From assembly GCA_032117595.1 (NCBI GenBank), contig JAULYZ010000095.1, forward strand, positions 8,035-72,034: a DNA stretch of 64,000 nucleotides. Direction: 5' to 3'. The position numbers were made by a program, and so were the translations under genes. The notes under the pieces were generated by a model, which saw nothing but the letters and a program-made list of their open reading frames with translations, was not told the origin of the DNA and did not search any database. The DNA is from WLJO01 sp032117595. Its GTDB lineage: Bacteria; Actinomycetota; Acidimicrobiia; Acidimicrobiales; Ilumatobacteraceae. Within the stretch, counting starts at the first letter, position 1. Each line of letters begins with the position of its first letter. This document shows positions 16,534-25,931 of the stretch, in pieces.

Positions 16534-18315
16534 TCAGCCGGGGTGATGCGTTGCCCAGGCGGCGGCGAGTGCCGCATAGCGGCCACCGTGTGCGATCAGT
16601 TCGCCGTGGCTGCCCACCTCGACAATGCGGCCGGCGTCCACCACCACGATGCGATCAGCCCGCTGCACCGTGGTGAGCCGGTGCGCAACCACCACCACGG
16701 TGCGCCCCTCCATGAGACGCTCGAGAGCCGCCTCGACAGTGGCCTCGGTACCCGGGTCGAGGTTCGACGTGGCCTCGTCGAGGACCAGCACCGCAGGGTC
16801 GATGAGCGCGGCACGGGCGAGTGAGACGAGTTGGCGCTCACCGGCCGACAGTCGGCTCCCGCGCTCGCGCACCTCGGTGCGCAGACCGTCCTCGAAGCCG
16901 ACGAAGCTCTCCCACGCCCCGATCCGGCGGACCGCCTCATCGACCTCGGCGTCACTTGCGTCGGGTCGCGCGATGCGCACGTTGTCCCGGATGGAACCGC
17001 TGAACAGGTATCCCTCCTGGGGAACCACCACGATGGCGCGACGCAACGAGGCGAGCGTCGCCTTACGGAGATCCACCCCGCCGAAGGACACCGTCCCCCA
17101 CGTGGGGTCGTACAGGCGAGACACCAACTTTGCGAGTGTCGACTTCCCCGCTCCGGTGGGACCCACGAGCGCGATGCGCTCGCCGTCACGGATCCGAAGG
17201 TCGACGTCCTCGAGCACGGTCCGTCCGCCCACGTACGAGAACGTGACGCGCCGCAGGTCGAGCTCGCCCCGGTTCGGCAGGTCGATTGCATCCCGTGCCT
17301 CGGCCACGTCGGGCACAGCATCGAGGATGCCATAGATCTTGTTGAGCGAGGCCCCGGCCGACTGCACGGTGTTGTACAGCTGGGACAGTTGCTGGACCGG
17401 CTCGAACATCGAGGCGAGCATGAGCACGAAGGCACCCACGGTCCCGATCGAGACGGCATCCCGATGGACCATCCAGCCGCCGATGCCAACGGCCGCAGCC
17501 ACCGCAACGACTCCGGCGAATTCCACGAGACCGAAGTACCAGGTGGAAACCCGCACCCCATGCATGTGTGCGTCGTACAGCGCCCGGTTCGAGTGGGTGA
17601 AGCGCCGCACCTGCTCTGCCTCGCGGCCGTAAGCCTGCACCACCCGGACCCCCGAGATCCCCTCCTGGAGCGTCGACAGGTTCTGTCCCACCCGCTCGCG
17701 CACGGCGAGGTAGGCGTCGTTGGAAACACGCTGGAACCTGACCGACGCAAGGCCGAGCAGCGGAAGGATCACCACCACGATGAGCGCCAGCTGCCACGAC
17801 ATCACGAACAGAGTCACGAGCGAGACGATGAGCAGTAGTCCGTTCGAGACGAACTGCAGGAGCCCCCACTGGATGAGCTCACCCATCGACTCGATGTCGC
17901 TCGTCATCCGTGCTACGAGCACACCGGCCTTCTCGCGGTCGAAGAAGGCGAGTGACTGCTGCTCGATGTGACCGAAGACCCGGATGCGTAGATCCCGCAG
18001 GAATCCCTCGCCTGCACGGTTCACCGCGACGTACATCCGGCGGCTCACGAAGTAGCCGGCGACCACGACCGCCACGTAGACCGCCACGGTCACGTTGAGT
18101 GCCGTGGCATCGCGCTCGCGGATCCCGTGATCGATCCCGAAACGGACCAGAACCGGTCCAGCCACGGTGGTGAGGGTCCAGAGAAGAATCAGCCCGAGCG
18201 CCACGATGACCGTCGAGCGATACGGACGGCCGAGTCGTGCGGTGCGCCGCAACAGCGACGCGACCTCGTCGATGTCGAGTCGGTCCTCGGGGTCGACAGC
18301 GCCTGCAACCCACAT
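16534..18315 (-). CDS. ABC exporter half-transporter, catalytically complete subunit
   Basis: A six-helix type IV ABC exporter domain followed by a nucleotide-binding domain, 593 residues from ATG 18315. Walker A is GPTGAGKST (Lys391), the Q-loop VVPQEGYLF, and Walker B LVLDEATS with catalytic Glu514; the H-loop is AHRLTT. The signature is LSAGERQ instead of LSGGQ. An in-frame ATG at 18342 would overlap the upstream gene by 25 bp; 18315 is preferred because AGGAGG lies ten bases before it and it begins two bases after the upstream stop. It pairs with the next gene to form a heterodimer. Its consensus Walker residues complete the active site using the partner's intact LSGGQ. Substrate unknown. 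Confidence 0.92.
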   Translation of the reverse strand: MWVAGAVDPEDRLDIDEVASLLRRTARLGRPYRSTVIVALGLILLWTLTTVAGPVLVRFGIDHGIRERDATALNVTVAVYVAVVVAGYFVSRRMYVAVNRAGEGFLRDLRIRVFGHIEQQSLAFFDREKAGVLVARMTSDIESMGELIQWGLLQFVSNGLLLIVSLVTLFVMSWQLALIVVVILPLLGLASVRFQRVSNDAYLAVRERVGQNLSTLQEGISGVRVVQAYGREAEQVRRFTHSNRALYDAHMHGVRVSTWYFGLVEFAGVVAVAAAVGIGGWMVHRDAVSIGTVGAFVLMLASMFEPVQQLSQLYNTVQSAGASLNKIYGILDAVPDVAEARDAIDLPNRGELDLRRVTFSYVGGRTVLEDVDLRIRDGERIALVGPTGAGKSTLAKLVSRLYDPTWGTVSFGGVDLRKATLASLRRAIVVVPQEGYLFSGSIRDNVRIARPDASDAEVDEAVRRIGAWESFVGFEDGLRTEVRERGSRLSAGERQLVSLARAALIDPAVLVLDEATSNLDPGTEATVEAALERLMEGRTVVVVAHRLTTVQRADRIVVVDAGRIVEVGSHGELIAHGGRYAALAAAWATHHPG

Positions 18316-18317
18316 GG

Positions 18318-20072
18318 TCAGCTGGCCTCCTGGGCGGCCCATGACGCAAGGACCTCCCGGTACCGGGCGGATGTCTCGAGCAGGTGTTCATGGCGCCCGG
18401 ACGCGGCGATCACGCCGCCGTCGAGGAGCACCACCGAATCGGCCATCGCGATGGTTGCGGGGCGGTGCGCGATGACGATGGTGGTGCGGCCACCCATCAC
18501 CGTGCGGAGCGCATCACGGATCTCGTGCTCCTTGCTGGGGTCGACCGCACTCGTCGCATCATCGAGCACGAGAACACGCGGATCCGCAAGGATGGCCCGG
18601 GCGATCGCTATCCGCTGGCGCTGCCCGCCCGAGAGCGAGAAGCCCCGCTCACCGATGACTGATTCGTAGCCCTCGGGCATCGCAACGATGAAGTCGTGCG
18701 CACCAGCGAGCCGGGCTGCCGACTCGATTCGCTCCCTCGATGCGGTTGGGTCGGCAAACGCAATGTTGGCCGCGATCGAGTCGTGGAACAGGAAGGTCTC
18801 CTCGAACACGATCGATACCGCACGACGCAGGTCGCCGAGCGATAGGCGCCGGATGTCCACGCCGTCGAGCTCGATCGAGCCTTCATCCACGTCGTAGAAG
18901 CGGGTGAGCAAACGGGCGATCGTGGATTTTCCCGAGCCGGTAGCACCCACGACGGCAACGGACGCACCGGCGGGAACGGTCAGGTCGAGACCCGCGAGCA
19001 CGGGCCGCGCCGGGTCGTACCCGAACCGAACGCCCGCGAACCGCAGTTCGCTCCCGCCGGCACGGTCGAGCGTCACTGGGTCGGGCGGCGAGGTGACCGC
19101 TGGTTCGGTCCCGAGCACCTCGTTCACCCGAATCAACGCTGCAGCAGCTCGCTGCCCCATCGCAATCGTCATCCCGAAGTTGCGGAGCGGCCAGATCATC
19201 AATGCGAGGTAAAGATTGAACGCGAGCAGCTCGCCCAGTGTGAGCGCTCCCGACATCGCGCGGTGACCGCCGAGCAGCAGGACGGTAATCAGACCGATAC
19301 TCGGGAGCATGTCGATGCCGGGGAGGAAACGGCTCCGGATCACCGCCGCCTTCATGCTCTCGCGCCGGATGTCGTTCGCCTCGACCTCGAGGCGTTCCGC
19401 CTGCACGGCTTCGGCGCCGAAGCCCTTGATGACACGGATCCCCGAGACCGTCTCCTCGACGACGGAAGCCAGTTGTGCCTGTTCCTGCTGCACCGCCATC
19501 ACAGCGGGGTGGATGCGCTGGGAGAAGCGGCGTGCGAGCACGTTGATGAGCGGCAGCGAGACCAGCGCCGCCGCCGTGAGCAGGGGATCGATGATGAGGA
19601 GAATCACCGTGCTCGCAAGCAGCAGCACGATCGACGAGATCGTGAGCGGGATCATGACGACGAACGCTTGGACCTGGAGCAGATCGCTGCTGGCACGGCT
19701 CATGAGTGCACCGGTACTGGAGCGGTCGTGATAGCCGACGTCGAGGCTCAAGTACTGGCCGAAGAGGCGTTCACGCAGGACGGTCTCGGTCCAGCGACTC
19801 TCCCGGAAGGCAAACCAGCGCCGCAGTGCGGTGAACAGTGCAGCGACTGCTCCGGCCGCCACGATGAGGGCGCACCACATCCAGAGGGATCCCGTACTGC
19901 GGACAATGCCCCGGTCGATGCCGAGCTGGGCCAGTTTCGGGACGGCGATCTTGCCGATGGTCTGGACAACGCCGACCGCCACGCCCACTGCGAGACCACG
20001 ACGCTGGGCGTGCAACGTCGAGCGCAGGAGGGCCCAGCCCGCGGCAGTGCGTTCGTCCGCTGTGCTGCTCAC
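18318..20072 (-). CDS. ABC exporter half-transporter, degenerate-site subunit
   Basis: 584 residues; six transmembrane helices then an ATPase domain. Walker A is GATGSGKST (Lys382) and the signature LSGGQRQR is canonical. However, Walker B ends LVLDDATS with Asp505 replacing the catalytic Glu, and the Q-loop is VFEETFLF with Glu replacing Gln. With the partner's LSAGE signature this gives one degenerate and one consensus ATP site, as in TM287/288 and BmrCD. It is the first gene of the two-gene operon. GTG 20072 is preceded by GGAGGGGGA. Such pairs usually export drugs, lipids or peptides; no substrate can be read from the sequence. Confidence 0.92.
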   Translation of the reverse strand: MSSTADERTAAGWALLRSTLHAQRRGLAVGVAVGVVQTIGKIAVPKLAQLGIDRGIVRSTGSLWMWCALIVAAGAVAALFTALRRWFAFRESRWTETVLRERLFGQYLSLDVGYHDRSSTGALMSRASSDLLQVQAFVVMIPLTISSIVLLLASTVILLIIDPLLTAAALVSLPLINVLARRFSQRIHPAVMAVQQEQAQLASVVEETVSGIRVIKGFGAEAVQAERLEVEANDIRRESMKAAVIRSRFLPGIDMLPSIGLITVLLLGGHRAMSGALTLGELLAFNLYLALMIWPLRNFGMTIAMGQRAAAALIRVNEVLGTEPAVTSPPDPVTLDRAGGSELRFAGVRFGYDPARPVLAGLDLTVPAGASVAVVGATGSGKSTIARLLTRFYDVDEGSIELDGVDIRRLSLGDLRRAVSIVFEETFLFHDSIAANIAFADPTASRERIESAARLAGAHDFIVAMPEGYESVIGERGFSLSGGQRQRIAIARAILADPRVLVLDDATSAVDPSKEHEIRDALRTVMGGRTTIVIAHRPATIAMADSVVLLDGGVIAASGRHEHLLETSARYREVLASWAAQEAS

Positions 20073-20164
20073 CGGTTCCCCCTCCCCCCTCTGGAACCGG
20101 GTGCGAACCGGTTGACCCTCGATGCCCCAGTATCCCCGTCACACCCCCCTGTCATCCTCATCTC

Positions 20165-20446
20165 ATGGACGACATCACCCCTCAGCCCTCCCAGGCCGTC
20201 CTTCCCGGCCTCGACCTCATCGCCACGGACCCGGTTCCCGCGCGCATGGTGCCCTCCCGGTTCCGCATGGACGAGCGCACCCGTCGGATCGGACGCGCCG
20301 GGGTCGCCGCAGCACGAGTCCAACTTGCGGCACAGGCCGCCCGCAGGGCCGAGCAGGAGGCCAAGCGATCCGGTCAGCAGGCGCACCGGCAGCAGGCGCA
20401 CCGTCCGCTGGCCCACGGTCTGCGCAGCGTCACGCAGGCTGCCTGA
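20165..20446 (+). CDS. Small hypothetical protein, 93 residues
   Basis: A short, basic, Ala/Gln/Arg-rich protein with no signal peptide. Residues 13-40 (LPGLDLIATDPVPARMVPS and following) look like a conserved docking peptide. The rest is a predicted long helix ending in a QQAHRQQAHRPLAHG repeat. Third codon positions are almost all G or C, which favours real coding. No Shine-Dalgarno sequence precedes the ATG, so it may be leaderless. It is divergent from the ABC exporter operon. Function unknown. Confidence 0.6.
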   Translation: MDDITPQPSQAVLPGLDLIATDPVPARMVPSRFRMDERTRRIGRAGVAAARVQLAAQAARRAEQEAKRSGQQAHRQQAHRPLAHGLRSVTQAA

Positions 20447-20488
20447 GAAAGCACCCGCCCTGCAGGGCGATGCAGGCCTCCGCTGGTC

Positions 20489-21466
20489 TCAGCGCGCGCT
20501 CGGGGCGAGGGAACGGACGCCTTCCCAGAACTTCAGGTCCGGATCGAGCGGCTGAATGGCCAGCGCTCCGGTCGTGACGCCATTGTCGAAGTAGCGCTGG
20601 ATGTGAGCCCTGCACTGTGCGGGCGAACCATGGACGATGAGCTCGTCCACCAGCGAGTCGGGAATCGCCGCGAGTGCGGCTTTCCGGTCCCCGGCTTTCC
20701 ACGCATCCCACATCGGCTGCAACTGCGGGCCCCGGCCCAACCACTCGTGGAACGCAGCGTAGACCGGCACGTTGAGATAGGCGGCAATGGCGAACTTGCC
20801 CGCTGCGCGTACCACCTCTGCGTTCTCGCTCGGGCACACGAAGATCCGGCACACCAACTCTTTGTCGGCGCCCTGCGCGTTGACCACACCCGCAACGCGC
20901 TTCACGTCATCGGCCGACAGCCAGTTGATGATCGCTCCGTCGGCCTCCCGGCCGGCAAGGCGCAGCATGCCCTCGCGCAGTGCCGCCACCAGAATCTTGG
21001 GCGGCTGCTCGGGGCGCACATTCAGCTTGAACCCGTTGATCTCGAAGGTGTCATACCGCTTGGCCACCTTCTCGCCCGAGAGTGCGTCTTTCAAGAAGCG
21101 CACCACATCGCGCACCTTCTTGTACGGCTCCACGAACGGAACCCCGTTCCAGCGCTCGACAATCACGTTGCTCGATGACCCAAGACCGAGCGCAAAGCGA
21201 CCCGGCGCCGCGTCTGCGAGCGTTGCGGCGCTCTGGGCGAGGCAGGCGGGTGCCCGGGTGAAGGCCGGCACGATGGCCGTGCCGAGACGCAGCCGAGGCT
21301 CCCACGCTGCGGCGAGCGCGAGTGGCGTGAACGCGTCGGCCCCGTCTGCCTCGGCCGACCAGATGTCGGAGTAGCCGAGCTCGGCGAGCTCCACGAGCCC
21401 ATCGCGATGCGTGTGCAGATGACCGGGCAGCGGCACGGTCATGCCATGGCGGATCGGAAGCGTCAT
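20489..21466 (-). CDS. Luciferase-like (LLM class) F420-dependent oxidoreductase
   Basis: A 325-residue TIM-barrel protein of the bacterial luciferase-like family; in Actinomycetota this subgroup typically uses coenzyme F420. Features include SDIWSAEADGADAFTPLA near residue 32, LRLGTAIVPAFTR, and RFALGLGSSSNVIVERWNG around residue 100. The C-terminal IVHGSPAQCRAHIQRYFDNG is also typical. The start is ATG 21466, which overlaps the upstream thioesterase stop as ATGA and has GGGGGAGA just before it, so translation is coupled. The coupled thioesterase suggests a role in acyl-CoA or lipid metabolism. Its substrate is not known. Confidence 0.88.
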   Translation of the reverse strand: MTLPIRHGMTVPLPGHLHTHRDGLVELAELGYSDIWSAEADGADAFTPLALAAAWEPRLRLGTAIVPAFTRAPACLAQSAATLADAAPGRFALGLGSSSNVIVERWNGVPFVEPYKKVRDVVRFLKDALSGEKVAKRYDTFEINGFKLNVRPEQPPKILVAALREGMLRLAGREADGAIINWLSADDVKRVAGVVNAQGADKELVCRIFVCPSENAEVVRAAGKFAIAAYLNVPVYAAFHEWLGRGPQLQPMWDAWKAGDRKAALAAIPDSLVDELIVHGSPAQCRAHIQRYFDNGVTTGALAIQPLDPDLKFWEGVRSLAPSAR

Positions 21467-22311
21467 GAGTTCTCCCCCTGATTCTCGACGGGCACAACGG
21501 CCCGGGTCGTAGATGGTCTCCAGTAACGAATGATGCAACTCTGGCTCGCCACGGCGAGCAATGTTCCGTCCTCTGCGTACATGTTGACCGACCCGTGGCC
21601 AAAACCGCGCTCGGCCATCTGGACATGGATGTCGAGCAGGACCCACTCGGTGGGGACGAGTCGGCCGATGCGGAGCGTGTTGTCGAGGCTGTTGCCGCCG
21701 CCCTGGATGCCGAGCGACTGGCCAACGCCCATCGGCACGAAGTCGCCGAGCATGGCGAGGGCTGCCGTGTCGACTCCCTCGATCACTTCCGGGATCCGTG
21801 ACCAGACAATCGTGCGTCCGTCCCCCTGTGCGCTGCCGTCGAGGGACTCGAGGTCGCGGAACTTCACGAGCCGCTGCTCGAGTCGGGTGTTGATGGTTCC
21901 CTGCTGGTCGAAGCGGATCCGTTGGCGACACTCCGAGGGCGGGGGAACGTCCGGCATCGACTCGAACTGTCCGCTGTGCTCGAACGGTCGGTCACCGAGC
22001 GCTGCGTTCACGGTGAGGATCTCGCGATTCCCCACATGGCACACGGCGCGGGCCTGGGTGATCTGATGACCCTCGACGGCGACGGTCACATCGATGTCCA
22101 TCACCTCACCGGGTCGCGCGTAGCTGAGGTACTGCCCTGCCGCCCAGACGCACCGCCGATTGCTCGTGCCCTCCAGCGCCGTGACCGCCGCACCGAGGCC
22201 AGCGCCGCCGAACAGGAAATCGGCAGCCGTGCAGAGCCCCGGTGCCACCGGGAGGACCCAGCGATAGGGATTGTGCGTCTGCTCGATGCCGAGGAAGCTG
22301 CGGCTGTCCAT
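21463..22311 (-). CDS. Acyl-CoA thioesterase-like double-hotdog protein
   Basis: 282 residues, with two hotdog halves. The N-terminal half has a helix GLCTAADFLFGGAGLGAAVT and strand WAAGQYLSYARPGEVMDIDV. The C-terminal half has GVGQSLGIQGGGNSLDNTLR, WVLLDIHVQMAERGFGHG and NMYAEDGTLLAVASQSCIIR, the last being the typical final hotdog strands. Catalytic residues are less clear than in the TesB protein at 6576, so it may act on unusual acyl-CoAs. It overlaps the luciferase-like gene by four bases (ATGA), showing translational coupling. Confidence 0.8.
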   Translation of the reverse strand: MDSRSFLGIEQTHNPYRWVLPVAPGLCTAADFLFGGAGLGAAVTALEGTSNRRCVWAAGQYLSYARPGEVMDIDVTVAVEGHQITQARAVCHVGNREILTVNAALGDRPFEHSGQFESMPDVPPPSECRQRIRFDQQGTINTRLEQRLVKFRDLESLDGSAQGDGRTIVWSRIPEVIEGVDTAALAMLGDFVPMGVGQSLGIQGGGNSLDNTLRIGRLVPTEWVLLDIHVQMAERGFGHGSVNMYAEDGTLLAVASQSCIIRYWRPSTTRAVVPVENQGENS

Positions 22312-22393
22312 GGGATCCGAACGCTACGCCACGGTGCCCCGAACGCTGCGCCCGAGGCCGGGAAACGCTAGGACGCCCGGCAGTTCCCGATGG

Positions 22394-23269
22394 TCACGAG
22401 AGTACGGCCCGTGCCACGAGGTCCATCCCGAACGACGTGAGGATGGCGAGATAGAGCAGCCCCGTCGCTGCCATCACTGCCGAGTAGTACCGCTCCCGGA
22501 GCGCGAGTTGCGTGACGATGACGAGGGCGATCGTGGCGACCGAGCACGCCAGCCACATCCAGCCGAGCGTTCCGTTCCACCCATCGTCGACCGTGCCGCG
22601 CAGCACGCTGATCATCCCGGTGGGCAGCAGCATCACCGCCACCTCGAGCGGCCACAGGAAGCCGAGTACGCGCACCAATTCGTTCAGGAGTCGACGGGGC
22701 AGGCCGGGCTGCACGAGGTACCAGTGGCCGAGCAGCATGGCATCGGTGATCGCGCCGAGGAAGGCTGCGCCCACGAGTGTTCGCGCCACGGCGACTGCGT
22801 CGTTGCCTCCGGCGTCCATCCCGGCGGCGACGAGGCCTGCCACGCCGAGCACTGCTGCCACGAGGTCCCAGCGCGGGTCGAATTCGACCGTTCGGCTGGC
22901 GGCGTCGGCTCGATCGGTGTCGCCGACGCTGCGGACGGATCGCTCGATGCCGGTCATCGCGGCGATCTCCTCGCTGCGGCGATCGTGTGCTGCGATCTGC
23001 CCCGACACTCCCGCGCGCCGTCGCACCACGGACGAGACGAGACCGGCGATGCACGCTGCAGCGACGGCCAACGACGACACCTCGCGCACCGGAACGCTGC
23101 CGTAACGGGATCCTGCTACGACTGCACCGATGGCCATGAGCCCGAACGTGCCCCGCAACAACCAGCCGTACCCGAGACCCACCTCACGTCGCCGCGTGGT
23201 GAACCAGCAGAAAAGCATCCCGCCGCTTGCCCACTGCAGGAGCACGGTTGCGGCGTCGAGACGGATCAC
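22394..23269 (-). CDS. Hypothetical polytopic membrane protein
   Basis: From GTG 23269 the product has 291 residues and about eight hydrophobic segments, so it is an integral membrane protein. There is a ~40-residue polar cytoplasmic loop after the third segment. A conserved-looking segment FLGAITDAMLLGHWYLVQPG sits at the start of the second half; its His-Trp-Tyr pattern could bind a ligand or cofactor. The frame extends upstream to 23866, but that region is antisense to the lipoprotein gene, and GTG 23269 gives a 37-bp divergent gap. It is upstream of the thioesterase/luciferase-like pair on the same strand. I do not recognise the family. Confidence 0.72.
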   Translation of the reverse strand: MIRLDAATVLLQWASGGMLFCWFTTRRREVGLGYGWLLRGTFGLMAIGAVVAGSRYGSVPVREVSSLAVAAACIAGLVSSVVRRRAGVSGQIAAHDRRSEEIAAMTGIERSVRSVGDTDRADAASRTVEFDPRWDLVAAVLGVAGLVAAGMDAGGNDAVAVARTLVGAAFLGAITDAMLLGHWYLVQPGLPRRLLNELVRVLGFLWPLEVAVMLLPTGMISVLRGTVDDGWNGTLGWMWLACSVATIALVIVTQLALRERYYSAVMAATGLLYLAILTSFGMDLVARAVLS

Positions 23270-23306
23270 GGCGGTGCAGGGTATCGCCAGCGGTACGCTG
23301 GGCCCG

Positions 23307-23993
23307 GTGCGACGCCTCGTGCCCCTCACCGTCGTGGCCGCAGCGTCGCTGATGTTGAGCGCGTGTTTCACTGGCGAGCGCCCGTCCTTCGACCCCACCG
23401 ACACCATCGGCACGGAGTCCGCCCCGGCCGATGCCTCGGGACCCGGCACCATCACCGATGGCCTGCCCAGCACCCCCGCAGAGCTCGCTGCACTCTTTGG
23501 CGCACGGGCGAGCGGGCCAGAGACCGCAACGTTCGAGATCAGGACCACATCAGCGACCGGGGATCCGGTGGTGGCCACGGTCTCGCGGGATCTCACGCGA
23601 CTGGTCGTCAGCGTGCGCGACCTCCAGTACCGCACCAACGAACGCGGTCCACGCACCTGCCGGAACGCGACGAAGTCGTGCACCCGCGGCCTCAACTCCC
23701 AGCCCCTCAGCGATCTGCTCATCACCGCCCAGTTCTGGGGACCTGCCATTCGCCAGCAACTCGAGTCGCCCGCCCTCGCAGCCCGCATCGGCCCGATCCG
23801 CACCACGCAGTCGCAGATTGCCGAACAGCTCGCTGTGTGCATCGACGTGCCGGGACCGCAGGTCACCGACCGCTACTGCGCACTTCCGACCGGCATGCTC
23901 GCCGCACTGAGCACGGCGGCAGTCAGCATCACCATGGTGGACTACGTGCCCGAGTTCGATGAGCAACTCTGGGCCGTGTTCGACACCGAATAG
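23307..23993 (+). CDS. Predicted lipoprotein
   Basis: Starting at GTG 23307 the first residues are MRRLVPLTVVAAASLMLSAC, a short basic, hydrophobic signal peptide with the lipobox LSAC, so the mature protein would be lipid-anchored at Cys20. The next ~35 residues are a Ser/Thr/Pro/Gly-rich linker. The folded part (about residues 50-228) has four cysteines, two near the middle (RTCRNATKSC) and two later (VCIDV, YCAL), which may form disulfides outside the cell. The 228-residue protein has no family I recognise. An open frame upstream to 23130 overlaps the divergent membrane-protein gene and is not used. Confidence 0.8.
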   Translation: MRRLVPLTVVAAASLMLSACFTGERPSFDPTDTIGTESAPADASGPGTITDGLPSTPAELAALFGARASGPETATFEIRTTSATGDPVVATVSRDLTRLVVSVRDLQYRTNERGPRTCRNATKSCTRGLNSQPLSDLLITAQFWGPAIRQQLESPALAARIGPIRTTQSQIAEQLAVCIDVPGPQVTDRYCALPTGMLAALSTAAVSITMVDYVPEFDEQLWAVFDTE

Positions 23994-24009
23994 GGCACGG
24001 GACGTCATC

Positions 24010-24477
24010 GTGAACGAGCGAACCGTGGTGATTGCCGGGCACCGCAAGTGGTCGGGTCTGTGGTTCGGCGTGGCCGCAATGGGAACCGCCTCCGGCCTCA
24101 CGATGGTCCTCGGGGGTGCATGGGCAGGATGGTTCCTCGTCGTGGTGATGCTGCCGTGCGCCGTCGTGCTCGGCATGGCGTTGCGCCCGTCATCGAACGA
24201 GCTCCTGCTCGACGAGAGCGGTTACACCATCCGCTCGGTCTTCCGGTCGCACCATGTGCCCTGGGGAGATGTTGCCGCAATCGGTGCGCTCGACGTGCTC
24301 AATGGTCGAACCCGGCGGGTCGCCGTGCGGTTCACGGATGCAGCCGCGTCGAGGGATCCTGATTCAGCGGAGATCGCCGCCGCAATGGACGGGTATCACC
24401 GAACGCTTCCGCTCGACTACGGCTTGGACCCCGACGAGCTCGCCGAGCTCATGAGGTCGTATTTGATCCGCCCCTGA
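24010..24477 (+). CDS. Small membrane protein with PH-like domain
   Basis: From GTG 24010 (VNERTVVIAGHRKW) the product is 155 residues. Two hydrophobic segments lie at about residues 14-32 and 38-57, followed by a soluble domain starting ELLLDESGYTIRS and VPWGDVAAIGALD. This pattern, two helices then strands with a conserved Trp-Gly/Asp turn, resembles bacterial PH-like (YdbS/YdbT or STM3941-like) membrane proteins; that is a fold-level guess. It starts 16 bp after the lipoprotein gene and may be co-transcribed with it. Confidence 0.72.
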   Translation: MNERTVVIAGHRKWSGLWFGVAAMGTASGLTMVLGGAWAGWFLVVVMLPCAVVLGMALRPSSNELLLDESGYTIRSVFRSHHVPWGDVAAIGALDVLNGRTRRVAVRFTDAAASRDPDSAEIAAAMDGYHRTLPLDYGLDPDELAELMRSYLIRP

Positions 24478-24523
24478 AGAAGCGGACCCACCCGAGCAGC
24501 GTCTCTCAAGCCCGGAACGTCGA

Positions 24524-25885
24524 TCAGAACGGAACCCAGCTGCCGTGGAAGCCGTGCGGCACGCGCTGCGGAATGGCAACGCGGGCGATGGGCTTGGCAG
24601 CGGTGTCGTGAGCATCGAGGATCACGAACGACGAGGCACCCGCTGCCTTGTCGTAGACGAACATCATGATGTAGCCCTCGTCCTCGCCGGCGTCGTCGCT
24701 GGCCGGCACGAACACCGGCTCGCCGAACATGGCGTTCGGACCGAGGTCGTACCGCTCCGTGCGGTTGGTGGTGAGGTCGTACTTGGCGATCACGGTGGGC
24801 GCCTCGAAACCGCTCGGATCCGAGGGATCGCGTGGCGCCACTGCCCAGCCGAAGCGGTTCTTCAGACCAACCAGTCGATCGTCCAGCCGCGGGAAGGCGT
24901 GGGAGACATCGTCGAGCTGCTCCTCGTGGACCTTGCCCGTCGAGAGGTCGAACCGCCAGCGCCAGAGATAACACGGCTCGAACTTGTCGGCGCCGCCCTT
25001 CCACATCGTCTCGTGGCGACCAGCATCGAGCCACACGGTGTCGGCTCCGTCGTCCCACGCATTGAGGATGTGGAACACGTAGCAGAGATCGACATCGAAC
25101 CACACCGGCTGGGCACCCTGACGGGCCTTCTCCCGGTGGAGAAGACCGATACGCGCTCCGTACGACTCGTTCCAACCGAATGGCATCCCGCCCTTCATCG
25201 CATCGTCGAGGCTGAACGTGACCGGGAGGTCGAGGAAAATGGCGTAGTTACGGCTGAGCGCGAAGTCGTGCACCATCGTGGGGCCCGGAACGTCGATCGC
25301 CTGGCTGTGCACGTGATTCCCCGCCGCATCCACCACGTGATAGGTGATGTACGGCGCTGAGATCAGTTCGTAGCCGAACGAATGCATCTCGCCCGTCTCG
25401 GCGCAGATGTGCGGGTGCGCACTGAACGGCGTCCGAAGGCGACCGCCGAAATCGCACGGACCGAGGGTGTCGAGCTCGGGTGACAGTTCGTTCGGGTAAC
25501 TGCCCTCCTCAAGGGCAAAGATCCGCTTGGCGTGGGCGAGCACATGGGTGTTGGCGAGTCCGACGGTGTAGTCGAGGGTGCCGGTGAGTGCATCAAGCCG
25601 GTCGGCGCCGGCGAGGGCCTTGGTACGGACCCAACGGTTCCGGTACCACTCGGCACGGCCATCACGCAGACGGATGCCGTGGATCATGCCGTCGCCGGCG
25701 AACCAGTGCATCGTGGGGCCGTTCGCCGGGTTGGCGCCGTTCCGCAGGAAACGGCCATCGAGGCCCTTCGGGATCGCGCCATCAACCGGCAGGTCGTGGG
25801 CATCGATCTCGGTGAGCACCGGGGCGTAGTTGGCCTTCATGTGCCACGGCAGGGAGGTCTCGGGACGGTCATCGAGTGCGGTCAT
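24524..25885 (-). CDS. Carotenoid cleavage oxygenase family protein
   Basis: Non-haem iron dioxygenase that cleaves a C=C bond of carotenoids, apocarotenoids or stilbenes. The 453-residue product fits the seven-bladed propeller of the family. All four iron-binding histidines are in place: His157 (FSAHPHIC), His206 (MVHDFALS), His272 (HILNAWDD) and the C-terminal His447 (FHGSWVP). The N terminus has the family's LDGRFLRNGANPANGP and MHWFAGDGMIHG. ATG 25885 is preferred over a TTG twelve bases upstream. Substrate is unknown. No carotenoid biosynthesis genes are in the window, so a diet- or community-derived substrate, or a distant crt locus, is needed. Confidence 0.93.
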   Translation of the reverse strand: MTALDDRPETSLPWHMKANYAPVLTEIDAHDLPVDGAIPKGLDGRFLRNGANPANGPTMHWFAGDGMIHGIRLRDGRAEWYRNRWVRTKALAGADRLDALTGTLDYTVGLANTHVLAHAKRIFALEEGSYPNELSPELDTLGPCDFGGRLRTPFSAHPHICAETGEMHSFGYELISAPYITYHVVDAAGNHVHSQAIDVPGPTMVHDFALSRNYAIFLDLPVTFSLDDAMKGGMPFGWNESYGARIGLLHREKARQGAQPVWFDVDLCYVFHILNAWDDGADTVWLDAGRHETMWKGGADKFEPCYLWRWRFDLSTGKVHEEQLDDVSHAFPRLDDRLVGLKNRFGWAVAPRDPSDPSGFEAPTVIAKYDLTTNRTERYDLGPNAMFGEPVFVPASDDAGEDEGYIMMFVYDKAAGASSFVILDAHDTAAKPIARVAIPQRVPHGFHGSWVPF

Positions 25886-25931
25886 GACCCCATTCAACCA
25901 CCGGGGTCAACCCGCTCGCCCCGGCCGCCCG

